Part shown: positions 49,601 through 62,600 of the stretch, in pieces
Numbering within the stretch: position 1 is the stretch's first letter
How the letters are laid out: each line of letters begins with the position of its first letter
From: Xestospongia bergquistia
Lineage: Eukaryota > Porifera > Demospongiae > Haplosclerida > Petrosiidae
Assembly: GCA_963965975.1 (NCBI GenBank)
Contig: OZ014413.1
Span: forward strand, 7,528,501 to 7,592,500
DNA length: 64,000 bases
Direction of reading: 5' to 3'
Position numbers and translations under genes: made by a program
Notes under the pieces: model-generated
Database searches by the model: none
Seen by the model: the letters and a program-made list of their open reading frames with translations, nothing else
Told to the model about the DNA's origin: nothing

Positions 49601-52600
49601 TGGATTAATTAGTGTTGAATAAGGGGATTGAATGAAGGGGCATGGATTAAATTGAATAGGATTTAATATTAAAACAATTGTGTGGGATTTGATTGTGATA
49701 TTAGAGTATGGATTGGGAATCTCAGGGATTGGAATGGGACCTTGGATGACGTTTGACTATTCAACTAATACATCATCATCTAATCTCTTTACCCAGGTGG
49801 TATTACTACTAACCACAAGTCTTCCTTTACTAGTCCATGGCTGAAAAGACTACTGACTGAGGTAAGCTTCTGTTTACGGCACAACTAGTCTTCATTTATA
49901 GGAAAACATGATTATTACATTGTTTAGAATTACATGTATCATTGGGTTACATTGATACCATATCTATAGATACATCGTGTAAATTTATTGTTGCATTATG
50001 TAATACATTTAAAGTGCTTTCTGTCATTGTAATTACTATGACATTAATGTATTGCTCAACCCCTGTATTGAGAACATAGAGTTTGTTCTAGTCCAATACA
50101 ATTTAGTGTATTATTTTGTGCATTGAGAGTATCTCTACATGATGAAGGTCCTAAGTGTTTGCTGTTAATAGGCTCCATTGTGAATATGTTGGTACTTTTT
50201 GCTATATTCATTCAGTAACTGCCATTAACTGGTAGTGCATCAATCCAAGACAATTGTATCGTATATGTTGCACACAGTATTGCTATAATGATTGGACTTC
50301 TTAACATCCTGATTGAATTATTATGACTGTATTATATTATAGATATTTCTTTTTACGATGATAGGAAATGATATTAACTTCAGCTAGTAGTACAACTGAT
50401 AGGCATAAACTGAATTCTTTTGAGTTTTACTTTATTGTCATGACTAATGATGATTAAATTGATTAGATATAGTAGGAGAGATGAATGAATTGATGTGTAA
50501 CTGATAAATGTAGTTGCTAATGTCACTATACAGTTACAAAAATATATATCTAATATGATTTAAATTATTAAATGATATTATGACTGTGTAGCTACATAGA
50601 CAGTCATAATTATAATTAAATGAATTAGTCATATTGGGTGTGATTTAATAATTCACTGAAATTAATGCTTATAAATCTGATCGTTTTATAAAATCGCTAA
50701 ATTTAGTAGAGGCAACTAATAGTAACATTTATATATACCATTATATAATAATGACTTCAATACATAAGTTAAGGAACACTAAAGTATGGGACTAATAACG
50801 TAATACTTAAGGTTTGATGTAGATATTTTACAGTTGAGTGTGGAAAAGGTGATCATTTAATATTGAAGATTTTAATTTTACTAGTGGTTTGTTTTGTCAT
50901 GCTATCTTATTTGACCATACTTGTTGCTGGTTGACCACTTATGAGAGTAGGTAAACTGAGAGAGTATATTTGACCTGTTTATGAAGCCATTAACATTTGA
51001 GGTGGTTCCTGCCACTTTTGATGGCATGAATGTCAAAATGTGTCTAGTCTCCAGCTCCAAGGTTTCACCAGCTGGTTGCTACTGTCACTTAGTTACAAAC
51101 AGCAAATGAAGATAAAATCATGTATTGCAACTTCATAAGGTCCAAAGTGTCCATTACTGAGATACTTGGTAGTTCATCTAGTGTCTAGCATTCTTACAGA
51201 TAACAGTCTTATTAATGTAGCCCTGTAATATATAATAATTTGGTAACCCTGTAATATAGTGATTTTGATTGTATTATGCAACTTAATGACATTGTTATGA
51301 CTCTTTGTTTCTAAAATAATGAAATTAATGTTTCAATTTCAAATGGATTCTTCATTACATCATATGGTTTATGTATCTACACTATGACATATAGCTGATG
51401 ACATTATATTAGATACGTAATATTGATTGCCATTGATACTCTGCTGTATATCTCTGGTATGTACACTAGCATAATGCTAAGTCATTGTTGTATGTTCAGT
51501 GACATAATTTAGTTTGTGGACTGCTGATGTCACTAATGAAGCCACACTTACATAGTAATGTAGTAGGTTATACAATAATGTTAATTATGTGTGTGTATGT
51601 GTGTGTGTGTGTGTGAGAGAGAGAGAAAGATCTTGTTAGGGTTTATAATCTTGTATGCACATGTAGTTATATCTAGAATATTATTCCATAAATATCCAAT
51701 GACTTTTTTATTATTAATTTTTTTTCTCTGTTAGTCACCACAGTCTGATAAAGAAAACAGTCTCTTCTCTGCTTCAGTCTCTCATTCATCTTCTGATAAT
51801 GGCTGCCCTCATACAAGAGACTACACCTTACACAACCCCTCTGTTCTTGGGTCATCATTTGATCCTACTACTTATTCCTCAAGATCTTTTTCCATAATTG
51901 AAAATACATCTAGTGATCTACTTAATACGACAGTGTCCACTGATAGTGGAATTCCTTACAATGTATTGTCAGATGAAACACCAGGTAATATTGTGCTTTT
52001 GTGCGTCGAATAAAGTCTTTGTGAATCTGTCTTTGTGATATTGGATGGATGATTGGTGGATAGATAAATAAACAATTATATGAACAGGTGAATGGATTTA
52101 TGGATAACAAGCAGATGGACAGACAGATGTACTAATGTATATAAATATATATACATATAGTTGTCACTTTTATGGTACAGCATTTAAGATTAAGCATATG
52201 TAAATTTAGCATTACATTAATGCTGCATTATGATACATTATGAACAAGTAAAACAGATGTGTGATATTGTACCAATTTGTTGTCCAGCTGTCATAAAGGA
52301 ATCAGAGTATCCTTTGCACATTTTAATATGTCATATGTACATGTACCTACTCAGTTTACACAGTATATTGAAACTCTATACACTATGGGAGTGTCCTATG
52401 CTTGTTTAAAGATTTGTCTTTTCTTGGTATTAGGAGATCTAACACCCTGTCATAAAGTGTCATTTACTGAAACCAATAGACAATCTCAAAGAACTTTGAA
52501 AGATAGTCCGATCAATTCGTACCTAGCAACCAGGTGTGTATATCTATTGACACAATTTGATTGACTTAATATCTCTCCTTTTTATTATTCTCCAGTGTTC

Positions 52601-55600
52601 TATCTTATTCTCAGAACTATGAAGAAAATATCAGCCTCCATCCCTCAATTCCTGCCCTTCAACCCCAAAACAAAAGCCACCAGACATTTTCTAGGGAACT
52701 ACATAGGCTTCCTTGCCACTGTTTTGATAAGACTCATTCTATAGAGTTGAATGGACTTAAACCAAGCCCCTTCTCACCTTTAATGAATACCAACACCTGT
52801 GGACATCACACACCAGAAGAGGTGACCATTAAGCAACCTCTGTACCCATACTTTGATGTTAATGACTCAGCTCTCTCTCCTGATAGCCTTGATTATGACT
52901 GTTTTCGTAAACAAACTGAGGCTATATTAACAAAGAGGAGTGATATTAATCCAAAGATTGTAAAAAATTGTGAGAGTATGTTCTCAAGAAAAGCTAGAAA
53001 AAGAACACGTGACTGTGTTATTGAATTAAATCAAAGTGTTGATGATGTAAGCATAATAGAGACTAGTGTCCATTCACCTTTAACTAAAAGAAGTGCTACT
53101 ATAAAGAGTATCTCTTTCCTTCCAACACGTTCTACAGAGCATTTATCATACAGGTGTAGTGATCGTTTTTCCTGTTCACAGTGTGATACTACATGTAACA
53201 AACACTTCTTAAATCATTCACATCAATGTTGTTATGACAAGCATTGTTCATTCACTAATAAAGAAGGCCAAATGGAGACTACTAGATACCCTCATCATAA
53301 CAAGATTACCAATAATACAACATGTACTACTGCTATAGCCACTTTAGATGCACCAGCTCTACATACTAGTGAAGTACCTAATACTGTTGGTCAATGTACA
53401 TTAATTGATATTGTGGATGATACTAAACCTACTGAATCTGAAATAGTGGTAAGAACTAGAGAATGTAATTGTTTGTTGTATTATATCATTTGACTCTTTA
53501 CATGAACATGTACATACATAGAGTTTCAGTTAGAACCATTCTATACAAGCATAATACTACAAAACCTCTTTATATTAACCATTGAGATGATGAGAATGTC
53601 TTCAATGTAGAAGTATTTGAATGGCACTAGATAAGTACAGTGAGTTTATATATGTACTTATTTAATGTGTCCTTATGAGATGTGTTCTATAATGCTTGGT
53701 ATATAAAGTGAACCAATAACATGTGGATGTTTGGTTACTAATAGAATATTCAAATGGTAACCACATGTTGTTCTTTTCTCCTTTAGTCCAAAGACATTGA
53801 TCAGCTAGCAAGTGGGGATATTATGTGTGACATGTTCCAACCACTAAAGACCAGTCAATTAAGATCTATTGGCAGTCAATCTAACTCCACATGCAGGTAG
53901 TTCCTTTGATGTTAACTATTATGTACAGTGAAGCATCTCATGATGCTTTTCGTAAGGGATTGCATTGTGCATGGCATCTTATCATGTTACTCTTTGTTTA
54001 CACATCTCTAGCTTGACGCCAATAATATACTGGCTTCTGATTAGTTAATTAGTGTGTGTAGATGGGTAATATTTGTGAATAATGCGAGTACCAGTTCTAT
54101 GGGTTGTGAACAATGAGACACACAGTAGTTGTTTGTAAGTCAATTTGTATTATTAAAATCATTTGAATCACTTACAAAGGTTAACATTATTCTGGCATTG
54201 CCGACCCTTGTAAGAAAGGAAGGGTCTGGGGACAAGCACATATAGAACTCGTACAGCAGGATTATGGATGTGGGTAGAGCATATATAGACCTGAGCATAT
54301 GTTAAGAGAGTGAAAGCACAAAATAGTTGTTATGATATGTATTGGGTATGGTGATGATCTTTCAAACAGACCGTCTTTGACTAACTAGTGCTGGCTTGCG
54401 TCACATACACCTTTAAGAGCAGATTTTTGGGTAGCTTCAATGACTTTGGAATAGGCATAAGTAAAAGGAGGAGCTCTTAAGTGCATGAGGCGTTTCTGTG
54501 GCCTGCAATTTGCAGGTTGCATAAGTCCTATATTCAGACCTTTCCTCTCTAGGTTAACATAGCGCAGGCTGACGTAGTGTGTGCCATCTAATAGATACTT
54601 TCTAATTATTTCTAATAATAATATTCCTTTCTCTTGTGCTATTTTATTTCATTGCTTCAAATCTAAGTACTTATATAATTTGTGCACATATCTGTTGTGA
54701 TGGTGTCACAGTTGCTACAAGTACTTTATTATTGTATGTAATTTTAGCATCATCAAGGAATGATGTGTATGTATTGGAGCTTTAAATTTAAAATTTAAAG
54801 CTCCAATTTAAACCACACTAGACAGAATTTGTGATAACTACATGTCCTTGTGGTTTTGATACACCCAATATACTACCTACATGTAATCAAGGGCTGGACC
54901 AATGAGTGATAATGATCTCAATAGCAAACCAAGCACATTCCTTCAGACTTTTCAGTAAATAGAACGATATATGCATAAATCCCTGGAAATGACTTGTGGT
55001 GGTGTCCAGCTGGTTTCCATTGACCAGCCTCTATTGAAGACACATTCGATTTGAGCTTTATAAGACTATTCACTATATTAATAATTTCATAAAGTGGTTT
55101 AGAATAATCTAATATTACATGTACAAACAAAAGGCATTAAATAAAACCATTGAATATAGAATAAAGTAGTAACTGAAATATATATTGTCTACACACATGT
55201 ACCTATGGATGGCTATTAACAGCTGGTATACATGTACACTAAAACATATACAAGATAACTTGCAGTATGTTGCTCATGTATTTATGACACGTTTATGGGA
55301 TGTTGTTGTCACTCACTTTTACTGCCAACAAAAATCCCTTTTGTTTGCCTGACCAGTGTCTAAATCCACCCACAGACCTCTTAGTTGTACTAATAACTTA
55401 AGAGGGATCACTCTTAAGTCTTCTAATAATTACTAACATAGTAATGTTGACCTGACTTACTTATAGTCACCAATGCAAACATCAATTAGATGTAATATGG
55501 CTGCTGCTAATGTAATTGTAACAGGTGCTGTGTTATATCAAGAAAGTTTATGCTTTGATAATAATAAGCGTTTCAATTGAGAATATTGAATCTATAAAGA

Positions 55601-58420
55601 CAGTAATTTCTGATAACTCAGCACTTTACACTTATTAGCACAACCTGCATTGATTTTGTATCTGGAGTTGGTCTCATTGAACAATAACATTTTACAAGTC
55701 ATTTTTTAATAATTTATTGTTATGCTATTTGTGTGCTGTATAATTTTATACCATAAAATCTACTAAAAGAATCACAGATGATCTAGATCTTTTTATTGAT
55801 AAGAGATTGGGTGATGTCCCTTATACAATGGGATGCCATATTATTAGTAAGTCTATGCCACCCTTTTAACAAGAAGTGTTATCATAATATAATCTTAAGG
55901 CTATGCCTTGTGTTTCAATTTATTGCAATTACTATTTGTTGTGGTTTAACTAGGAATGATTTCATAGTTCTTAAGTATTAACTAAAGTCTTATCTACTCC
56001 TAATATCAGTAATAATGGTTATTATACATGGATACTACTCTTATTTATAATGAATGAATGTACTCTGAAGCGTTGGTCCTATTATAAAAAGTGAATGTCA
56101 TGATGAGACTTATGAGGACAATATCTAGTTTCTTATGTAACAGAGTGTAACTACAATGTTATGTTAGGTTCATGTTTTAGTGTTCATTCTTGTCAATGTT
56201 ATTATTGTGCATGTTATTCTTAGATGTCTTAAAACTTAACCATCTTTTGTTATGTCAAGTTATTCATGAGCCATTAGCCAATATCTAATTTCAATGATAA
56301 GTCAGTTTGTTTAACGGAGATTACAGATCAACAAAAGTCAGACTCAATTAAAGTTTTGTTAAGAATGTTGATTAATTTCAAATGGATCTCTTGATTGATA
56401 TAATTTATATAAAGTGTATTATATTCTAATGTTGTTTATGTTTGTTGATATACATCACCAAAACATCAGACCTTTTCTATATTAATTAGTAAATCACATG
56501 AATTGTCTAAGTTAATATCCTGTCAACTTCTAAATTTAGTAGCCTATTAAGTATTGAGAGTGTGTCTTGAGATTTCTATTATTTTCACATGATGTCATAG
56601 TGAGGATTCAGTATGTGTTGTGTGGGCAGAGAAACCAGGAAAAGAGTGCTTTGACTTCCTTCCTAACTGCCATGTCTAGTGAAGGAATCTGACTATATTA
56701 ATGTATCCTCAATATAGAGGTTGAATAATACACTATGACATTTACATGAGACTAGAACAAGTGTCATGTGTATAGAAGGATATAGGGCCTCTATAATAGA
56801 TGACCAGTTAATACTGGTTTATGTATATGGTGAAGCACAACAAATGATTCTGTACTAAGGATGGTTTCCAGTGTCTATTACAAAAAAGGTTTATTACAAA
56901 AAGGGTTTATTACAGACATGGGCTGGTCAACAATCAAAGGGAGAAGAGAGACAAAAACTAAAATAGTTTTATAACAGTAGTAACCACTTTGTCAGTAAAC
57001 ATGTTTACATAGCTCCCTCTATAATACACTTTAGTATTGTCTGATATATCATTGATTCCACATACAAAATTTAATATTACATAAGACTGTTTACTCTACT
57101 TAATGATTTGAAATGGCTTTTACTCAAAAAGCCAGTCCTTATTTTACTCCTATGTAGGTTTACTTTTGCATGGCTCTAGTCTCTGACTCTGTTATAATAC
57201 AACTATAAATATTACTGTGTATTGTACTTGTAATACTTCTGTATAATACTTGTAGCATGACAAGGTGTTTACAATAGATACTCAGCACTAAATCAAACAC
57301 TGACAATCATATCTACCTCATAACCATGTATTGTAGTACATTAATGCTATACACACTATCAAATGTAACTATACTATATATATTATGACATATAATATAT
57401 CAGCCATATAGTTGACACACACACACTTGTATAATGCTTTGTTAGCTATGGATTGACCTTATATATACAAAAAGGTAGCCTCCTCATTAAAGGAATTTGT
57501 TATAGACAAAGGTTGATTAATTTATACTTTATCTAATGAAAACAAATTAATTTATAGACTTATCAGGTAAATTATAATTTAATTAACAGATAATTAATGT
57601 CACTAAATTTGTAGAAATGGCTTGCAAAGTGGGTGGATTTACTAATATACTAACTGTTAATAATATCATTGTTGTGTTGTGGCTGACAAAAGATACAGTT
57701 TGCTTTCCTTAATATGGGACTACAGAACTTGGAGGTTATGCTTCTACACTTGGTCATTACAAGACATTAATAGTCTAACTATTGTCTTTTATATATTGTT
57801 AAAGTCAATTTGTAACTAATTGTTTGGAACTGTCTGTTATCCATCTATCTGTCCATCCATCATTCATGTACTTATCCATTCACTATCCATTCTTTTAGCC
57901 ATTCATCCATTCATTCTTTTAATCATCCATCAATTTATATTAATTTCTAATAAAATATCAGTATTTAAGGTCTCTATGAAATATAAAAAGTGTCTCTTAT
58001 TGGGATCTTTCCATTACCTTTTATAACAGATCAAACAAGATTTGTGTTATATGTGTTGACGGTAAACAAATTATCATTACTAGTAAATGACATTCTTATA
58101 TCTGACTGATCCACGTTCATTTAAGTGAGATTGGTAAATATATTGAATAGGATACATGTGAGTGTTGATATCATCAGTTCACAATTAAGTTAAGTGATGA
58201 CCTAGTTAAGTGCATAGTGTGAATTGTATACATGGAAATGTTGTCTTGTTTTGTTTATGTTTTGTTTACCTTATTGTGTAATGTGTAAATAAATTATTAT
58301 AGACTCTCTCTCTCTCTCTCTCTCTCCCTCACCACTAACAGGTTATTCAAGAGTTCTAGTAATGAAACTGCTAGTAATTTCTATACTTTATTTACCAACG
58401 ATAAAGACATATTCCTATAA
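43697..58420 (+). CDS. Unrecognised Ser/Thr-rich protein, seven exons, 548 residues
   Basis: I do not recognise this gene. Exons 43697-43886, 49797-49861, 51735-51984, 52434-52533, 52596-53448, 53787-53896 and 58342-58420 join in consistent phase with GT-AG borders. The protein starts MAGVKETFKSFSQKKRPQ and has a basic, possibly helical N-terminus with FPFLREYQISNKLKKLWEQ, faintly like the second helix of an HMG box. It is then low-complexity and polar, with a basic RKARKRTR cluster (333-340, possible nuclear signal). A Cys/His-rich patch at about 389-419 (C389, C395, C398, C402, H405, H409, H411, C413, C414, H418, C419) might bind zinc but fits no family I know. The last exon follows a TC-microsatellite acceptor, ends DKDIFL-TAA, and has AATAAA 106 bases later. 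If the donor at 53897 is not used, the protein instead ends at TAG 53898-53900 with 523 residues. Confidence 0.72.
46005..46195 (+). repeat. TCTAGACTAG repeat family, cluster F
   Basis: About three units, with GATAGCTACCATTAGTAAGG, TCTAGACTAGCGAATATCAG and TACTTACCACAGTGACCTAG. It lies in intron 1 of the gene at 43697. Confidence 0.8.
47090..47226 (+). other. Possible orphan or alternative exon
   Basis: After the acceptor TGTTTTCAG, an open stretch of 44 codons reads LAFVITGYTYMSDEDCLYDL, then KGPPLANLLSVVFNKT, and ends at TGA 47224-47226. Its start phase matches exon 1 of the surrounding gene (G plus AT gives D), so it could be an alternative terminal exon. It could equally be a fragment of an unrelated element. 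No poly(A) signal was verified. Confidence 0.25.
48790..49020 (+). repeat. TCTAGACTAG repeat family, cluster G
   Basis: About three to four units, with GTCTAGACTAGTAAACATTA, ATAGCTACCATTAGTAAGCT and CTAGACTAGTGAACAGTAAT. It lies in intron 1 of the gene at 43697. Confidence 0.8.
54385..54640 (-). pseudogene. Coding-like fragment, unrecognised
   Basis: On the minus strand an open frame of about 80 codons ends at TAG 54387-54385. It reads RKYLLDGTHYVSLRYVNLER, then KGLNIGLMQPANCRPQKRLM, then LRAPPFTYAYSKVIEATQKS. Base composition is less AT-rich than the flanks. There is no ATG in a convincing position, and I find no partner exons. It lies in intron 6 of the plus-strand gene and may be a degraded retrocopy or transposon piece. 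Confidence 0.3.
54773..54807. repeat. 35-bp near-perfect palindrome
   Basis: ATTGGAGCTTTAAATTTA and AAATTTAAAGCTCCAAT form a 35-base palindrome broken only at its centre, able to form a cruciform or hairpin. Confidence 0.9.
58298..58341 (+). repeat. (TC)n microsatellite acceptor of the last exon
   Basis: A run of TC units followed by CCCTCACCACTAACAG precedes the exon at 58342. It is another case in this window of a CT microsatellite serving as polypyrimidine tract. Confidence 0.6.
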
Positions 58421-58525
58421 ACAGAAACTCAAAACATTTAAATAGCCAGTCGTATCATTGTTACTTATCATCATAATATCTTTAGTTTTGTGTTCACATG
58501 TTTACACTATATATTATATGAACCT

Positions 58526-58531
58526 AATAAA
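58526..58531 (+). promoter_or_regulatory. AATAAA poly(A) signal
   Basis: AATAAA lies 106 bases past the TAA at 58418-58420 and supports the terminal exon of the gene 43697-58420. Confidence 0.5.
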
Positions 58532-58550
58532 AGAATAGTATACTATATAT

Positions 58551-58616
58551 TGTACATGTACATGTACATGTACAATGTATGTGCATGTATAATATATGTA
58601 TGTACATGTACAATGT
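58551..58616. repeat. GTACAT palindromic simple repeat
   Basis: This short array of TGTACATGTACATG-type units is of the same sequence type as the arrays at 30787 and 32170. Confidence 0.85.
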
Positions 58617-59051
58617 GACATTGTGTACTGTCACATAAGCATGCATGACTATTAAAATAGGCTTCAGACATAATTATGACATTGTCAATAGTAAAATGAT
58701 TGTTTAGTTTGAGGGTAGTGTAATAATTATAGTAAATTACTATTTATAAGGAGCAACATTTAGTATTAAAATAAGGTGCAGTCAACAAAGTGGGTGTCCT
58801 AAGGCAATAATAGATGTTATTCACATTGTATTATAAAGATTACATCACATTGTTAAGGCTTCTAGTAGCAAACGTACACCTGTTTACTGCATTGGTATCA
58901 CGCGTCCATCTGTCTAGTACTCTAGTTTCTATCCCATATATTCAACCTAAATACACAACCTTCTACCATCCATCCTTTACTCACCTATATAAGATAATTA
59001 CACAAAATATGTAAATTTATCTTAATAAATACATTTAATAAGATATTCCTT

Positions 59052-59297
59052 TCAAACAGGAACATACATCTCATGAGACCAACGACATTTTTTTTCACTA
59101 ACAGAAGACCTTCTGTATAGACGACACATGTGATACTTGCCATAAGAGGTCACAAATTGTAGTAACTCCTTGATCTACAAATAAAATGCAGACATACTCA
59201 GACAGTCAAGGAAATTCCAATTTCCACTTTTCATTACCTTATTGGCTAACAGAAGGAATAATAATCCAATTACAAATAATAATACTATATTATACAT
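59052..59297 (-). CDS. Candidate small membrane protein or TM-plus-tail exons
   Basis: Exon 1 runs 59297-59238 and encodes MYNIVLLFVIGLLFLLLANK, an almost pure hydrophobic membrane segment. Exon 2 runs 59174-59052, in phase 0 after a TTTGTAG acceptor. It encodes IKELLQFVTSYGKYHMC, a basic RLYRRSSVSEKKCR patch, and ends EMYVPV then TGA. Together they give 60 residues with the layout of a transmembrane helix followed by a short basic cytoplasmic tail. It may be a complete small protein starting at that ATG. Alternatively these are the last two exons of a receptor-type gene, entering through the ATATAG acceptor just upstream, whose extracellular exons lie beyond the gap. The hydrophobicity and matching phase are seen; function is unknown. 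Confidence 0.4.
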
Positions 59298-59400
59298 AAA
59301 TATCGAGTAAAGTTAATGTGAGAATTTATTAAATAATACTAGACTTTAATTAATATAACGGTGAGTGAAAAGAGAGGATACTAATTATTAAATGTACATG

Positions 59401-59600
59401 NNNNNNNNNNNNNNNNNNNNNNNNNNNNNNNNNNNNNNNNNNNNNNNNNNNNNNNNNNNNNNNNNNNNNNNNNNNNNNNNNNNNNNNNNNNNNNNNNNNN
59501 NNNNNNNNNNNNNNNNNNNNNNNNNNNNNNNNNNNNNNNNNNNNNNNNNNNNNNNNNNNNNNNNNNNNNNNNNNNNNNNNNNNNNNNNNNNNNNNNNNNN
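59401..59600. other. Assembly gap, 200 N
   Basis: The run of exactly 200 N looks like a scaffold join of set or estimated size. Sequence resumes in the middle of an EGF exon, so at least the start of that exon and any upstream exons are lost. Confidence 0.98.
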
Positions 59601-62600
59601 TGTACTTGTAACACTGGATATGAAGGAAATGGAGAGTTGTGTACAGGTTTGTAGCTTATTAGTAATATACATGAACATTAATAATGAAATCAAGAGAAAT
59701 AATAGGTAATTTTAAATATAATATTAATTCCATTTTTTAGACATAGACGAATGCTTTACTAATACTCATAACTGTGATAGTAATGCTACCTGTATCAACA
59801 CTGCTGGCAATTTCACATGTACTTGTAACACTGGATATGAAGGAAATGGAGAGTTGTGTACAGGTTTGTAGTTTATTAGTAATATACATTAACATTAATA
59901 ACAAAATCTAGAGAAATAATTAGTAAGTTTTATGTAATATTAATTTCATTCTTAGACATTGATGAATGCTTAACTGATACTCATAACTGTGATATTATTT
60001 CTACTTGTATCAACACTGCTGGAAGTTTCACATGTACTGAATATGAAGGAAGTGGACAGTCATCTACAGGTTTTTCTTTTATTAAATTAGACAAATTTTT
60101 TGTCAATATTGCATATACTGATCATTAATCTCAAAAACCAAGGTAGACTTGCTCATTCATTTTCTAGATGTAGATGAATGTTCTACTAATAGTCATAACT
60201 GTGATACTAATGCTACATGTACCAAAACTGCCAGTAATTTTACATGTACATGTAACACTGGATATGAAGGAAATGGCCAGTTATGTACAGGTTTGTAGTT
60301 TATCAGATATATACAAGCTCACTTAGAAGAAGTCAAGAAAACTATTATCCGTTTATTATCATAATATGAATTATCTTTAGACATAGATGAATGTTCAACT
60401 AATAGTCATAACTGTGATGGTAATGCTACCTGTATCAACACTGCTGGCAATTTCACATGTACTTGTAACACTGGATATGAAGGAAATGGAGAGTTGTGTA
60501 CAGGTTTGTAGTTTATTAGTAATATACATTAACATTAATAACAAAATCAAGAGAAATAATTAGTAAGTTTTATGTAATATTAATTTCATTCTTAGACATT
60601 GATGAATGCTTAACTGATACTCATAACTGTGATATTATTTCTACTTGTATCAACACTGCTGGAAGTTTCACATGTACTGAATATGAAGGAAGTGGACAGT
60701 CATCTACAGGTTTTTCTTTTATTAAATTAGACAAATTTTTTGTCAATAATGCATATACTGATCATTAATCTCAAAAACCAAGGTAGACTTGCTCATTCAT
60801 TTTCTAGATGTAGATGAATGTTCTACTAATAGTCATAACTGTGATACTAATGCTACATGTACCAAAACTGCCAGTAATTTTACTTGTACATGTAACACTG
60901 GATATGAAGGAAATGGCCAGTTATGTACAGGTTCGTAGTTTATCAGATATATGAAAGCTCACTTAGAAGAAGTCAAGAAAACTATTATCCGTTTATTATC
61001 ATAATGTGAATTATCTTTAGACATAGATGAATGTTCAACTAATAGTCATAACTGTGACGGTAATGCTACCTGTATCAACACTGCTGGCAATTTTACATGT
61101 ACTTGTAACACTGGATATGAAGGAAATGGAGAGTCATGTACAGGTTTGTAGCTTGTTAGTAATATACATGAACATTAATAACAAAATCAAGAGCAATAAT
61201 GAGTAATTTTAAATATAATATTAATTCCATTTTTTTAGACATAGATGAATGCTTAACTAATATTCATAACTGTAATAGTAATACTACCTGTATCAACACT
61301 GCTGGAAGTTTCACATGTACTGAATATGAAGAAAGTGGACAGTCATCTACAGGTTTTTCATTTATTAAATTAGACAAATTCTTTGTCAATATTGCATATA
61401 CTGATCATTAATCATTAATATACACGAACATTAATACCAAAATGACAAAAATAATGAACAAGTTTTAATATAATATTACTCCAATTCTTTAGACATAAAT
61501 GAATGTTTAACTAATAGTCATAACTGTGACGGTAATGCTACCTGTATCAACACTGCTGGCAATTTCACATGTACTTGTAACACTGGATATGAAGGAAATG
61601 GAGAGTCATGTACAGGTTTGTAGCTTATTAGTAATATACATGAACATTAATAACAAAATCAAGAGAAATAATGAGTAATTTTAAATATAATATTAATTCC
61701 ATTTTTTTAGACATAGATGAATGCTTAACTAATACTCATAACTGTAATAGTAATACTACCTGTATCAACACTGCTGGAAGTTTCACATGTACTGAATATG
61801 AAGAAAGTGGACAGTCATCTACAGGTTTTTCATTTATTAAATTAGACAAATTCTTTGTCAATATTGCATATACTGATCATTAATCATTAATATACACGAA
61901 CGTTAATACCAAAATGACAAAAATAATGAACAAGTTTTAATATAATATTACTCCAATTCTTTAGACATAAATGAATGTTTAACTAATAGTCATAACTGTG
62001 ATAGTAATGCTACCTGTATCAACACTGCTGGCAATTTTACATGTACTTGTAACACTGGATATGAAGGAAATGGAGAGTCATGTACAGGTTTGTAGCTTAT
62101 TAGTAATATACATGAACATTAATAACGAAATCAAGAGAAATAATGAGTAACTTTAAATATAATATTAATTCCATTTTTTAGACATAGACGAATGCTTTAC
62201 TAATACTCATAACTGTGATAGTAATGCTACCTGTATCAACACTGCTGGCAATTTTACATGTACTTGTAACACTGGATATGAAGGAAATGGAGAGTCATGT
62301 ACAGGTTTGTAGTTTATTAGTAATATACAAAATCAAGAGAAATAATGGATAATTTTAAATATAATATTAATTCCATTTTTTAGACATAGATGAATGCTTA
62401 ACTAATACTCATAACTGTGATAGTAATGCTACCTGTATCAACACTGCTGGTAATTTTACTTGTACTTGTAAGACTGGATATGAAGGAAACGGAGAGTTGT
62501 GTACAGGTTTGTAGTTTATTAGTAATATACATGAACATTAATAACGAAATCAAGAGAAATAATGAGTAATTTTAAATATAATATTAATTCCATTCTTTAG

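Noticed and set aside
59381..59709. Open frames over the N run
   Set aside because: They are open only because N codons are not read as stops.
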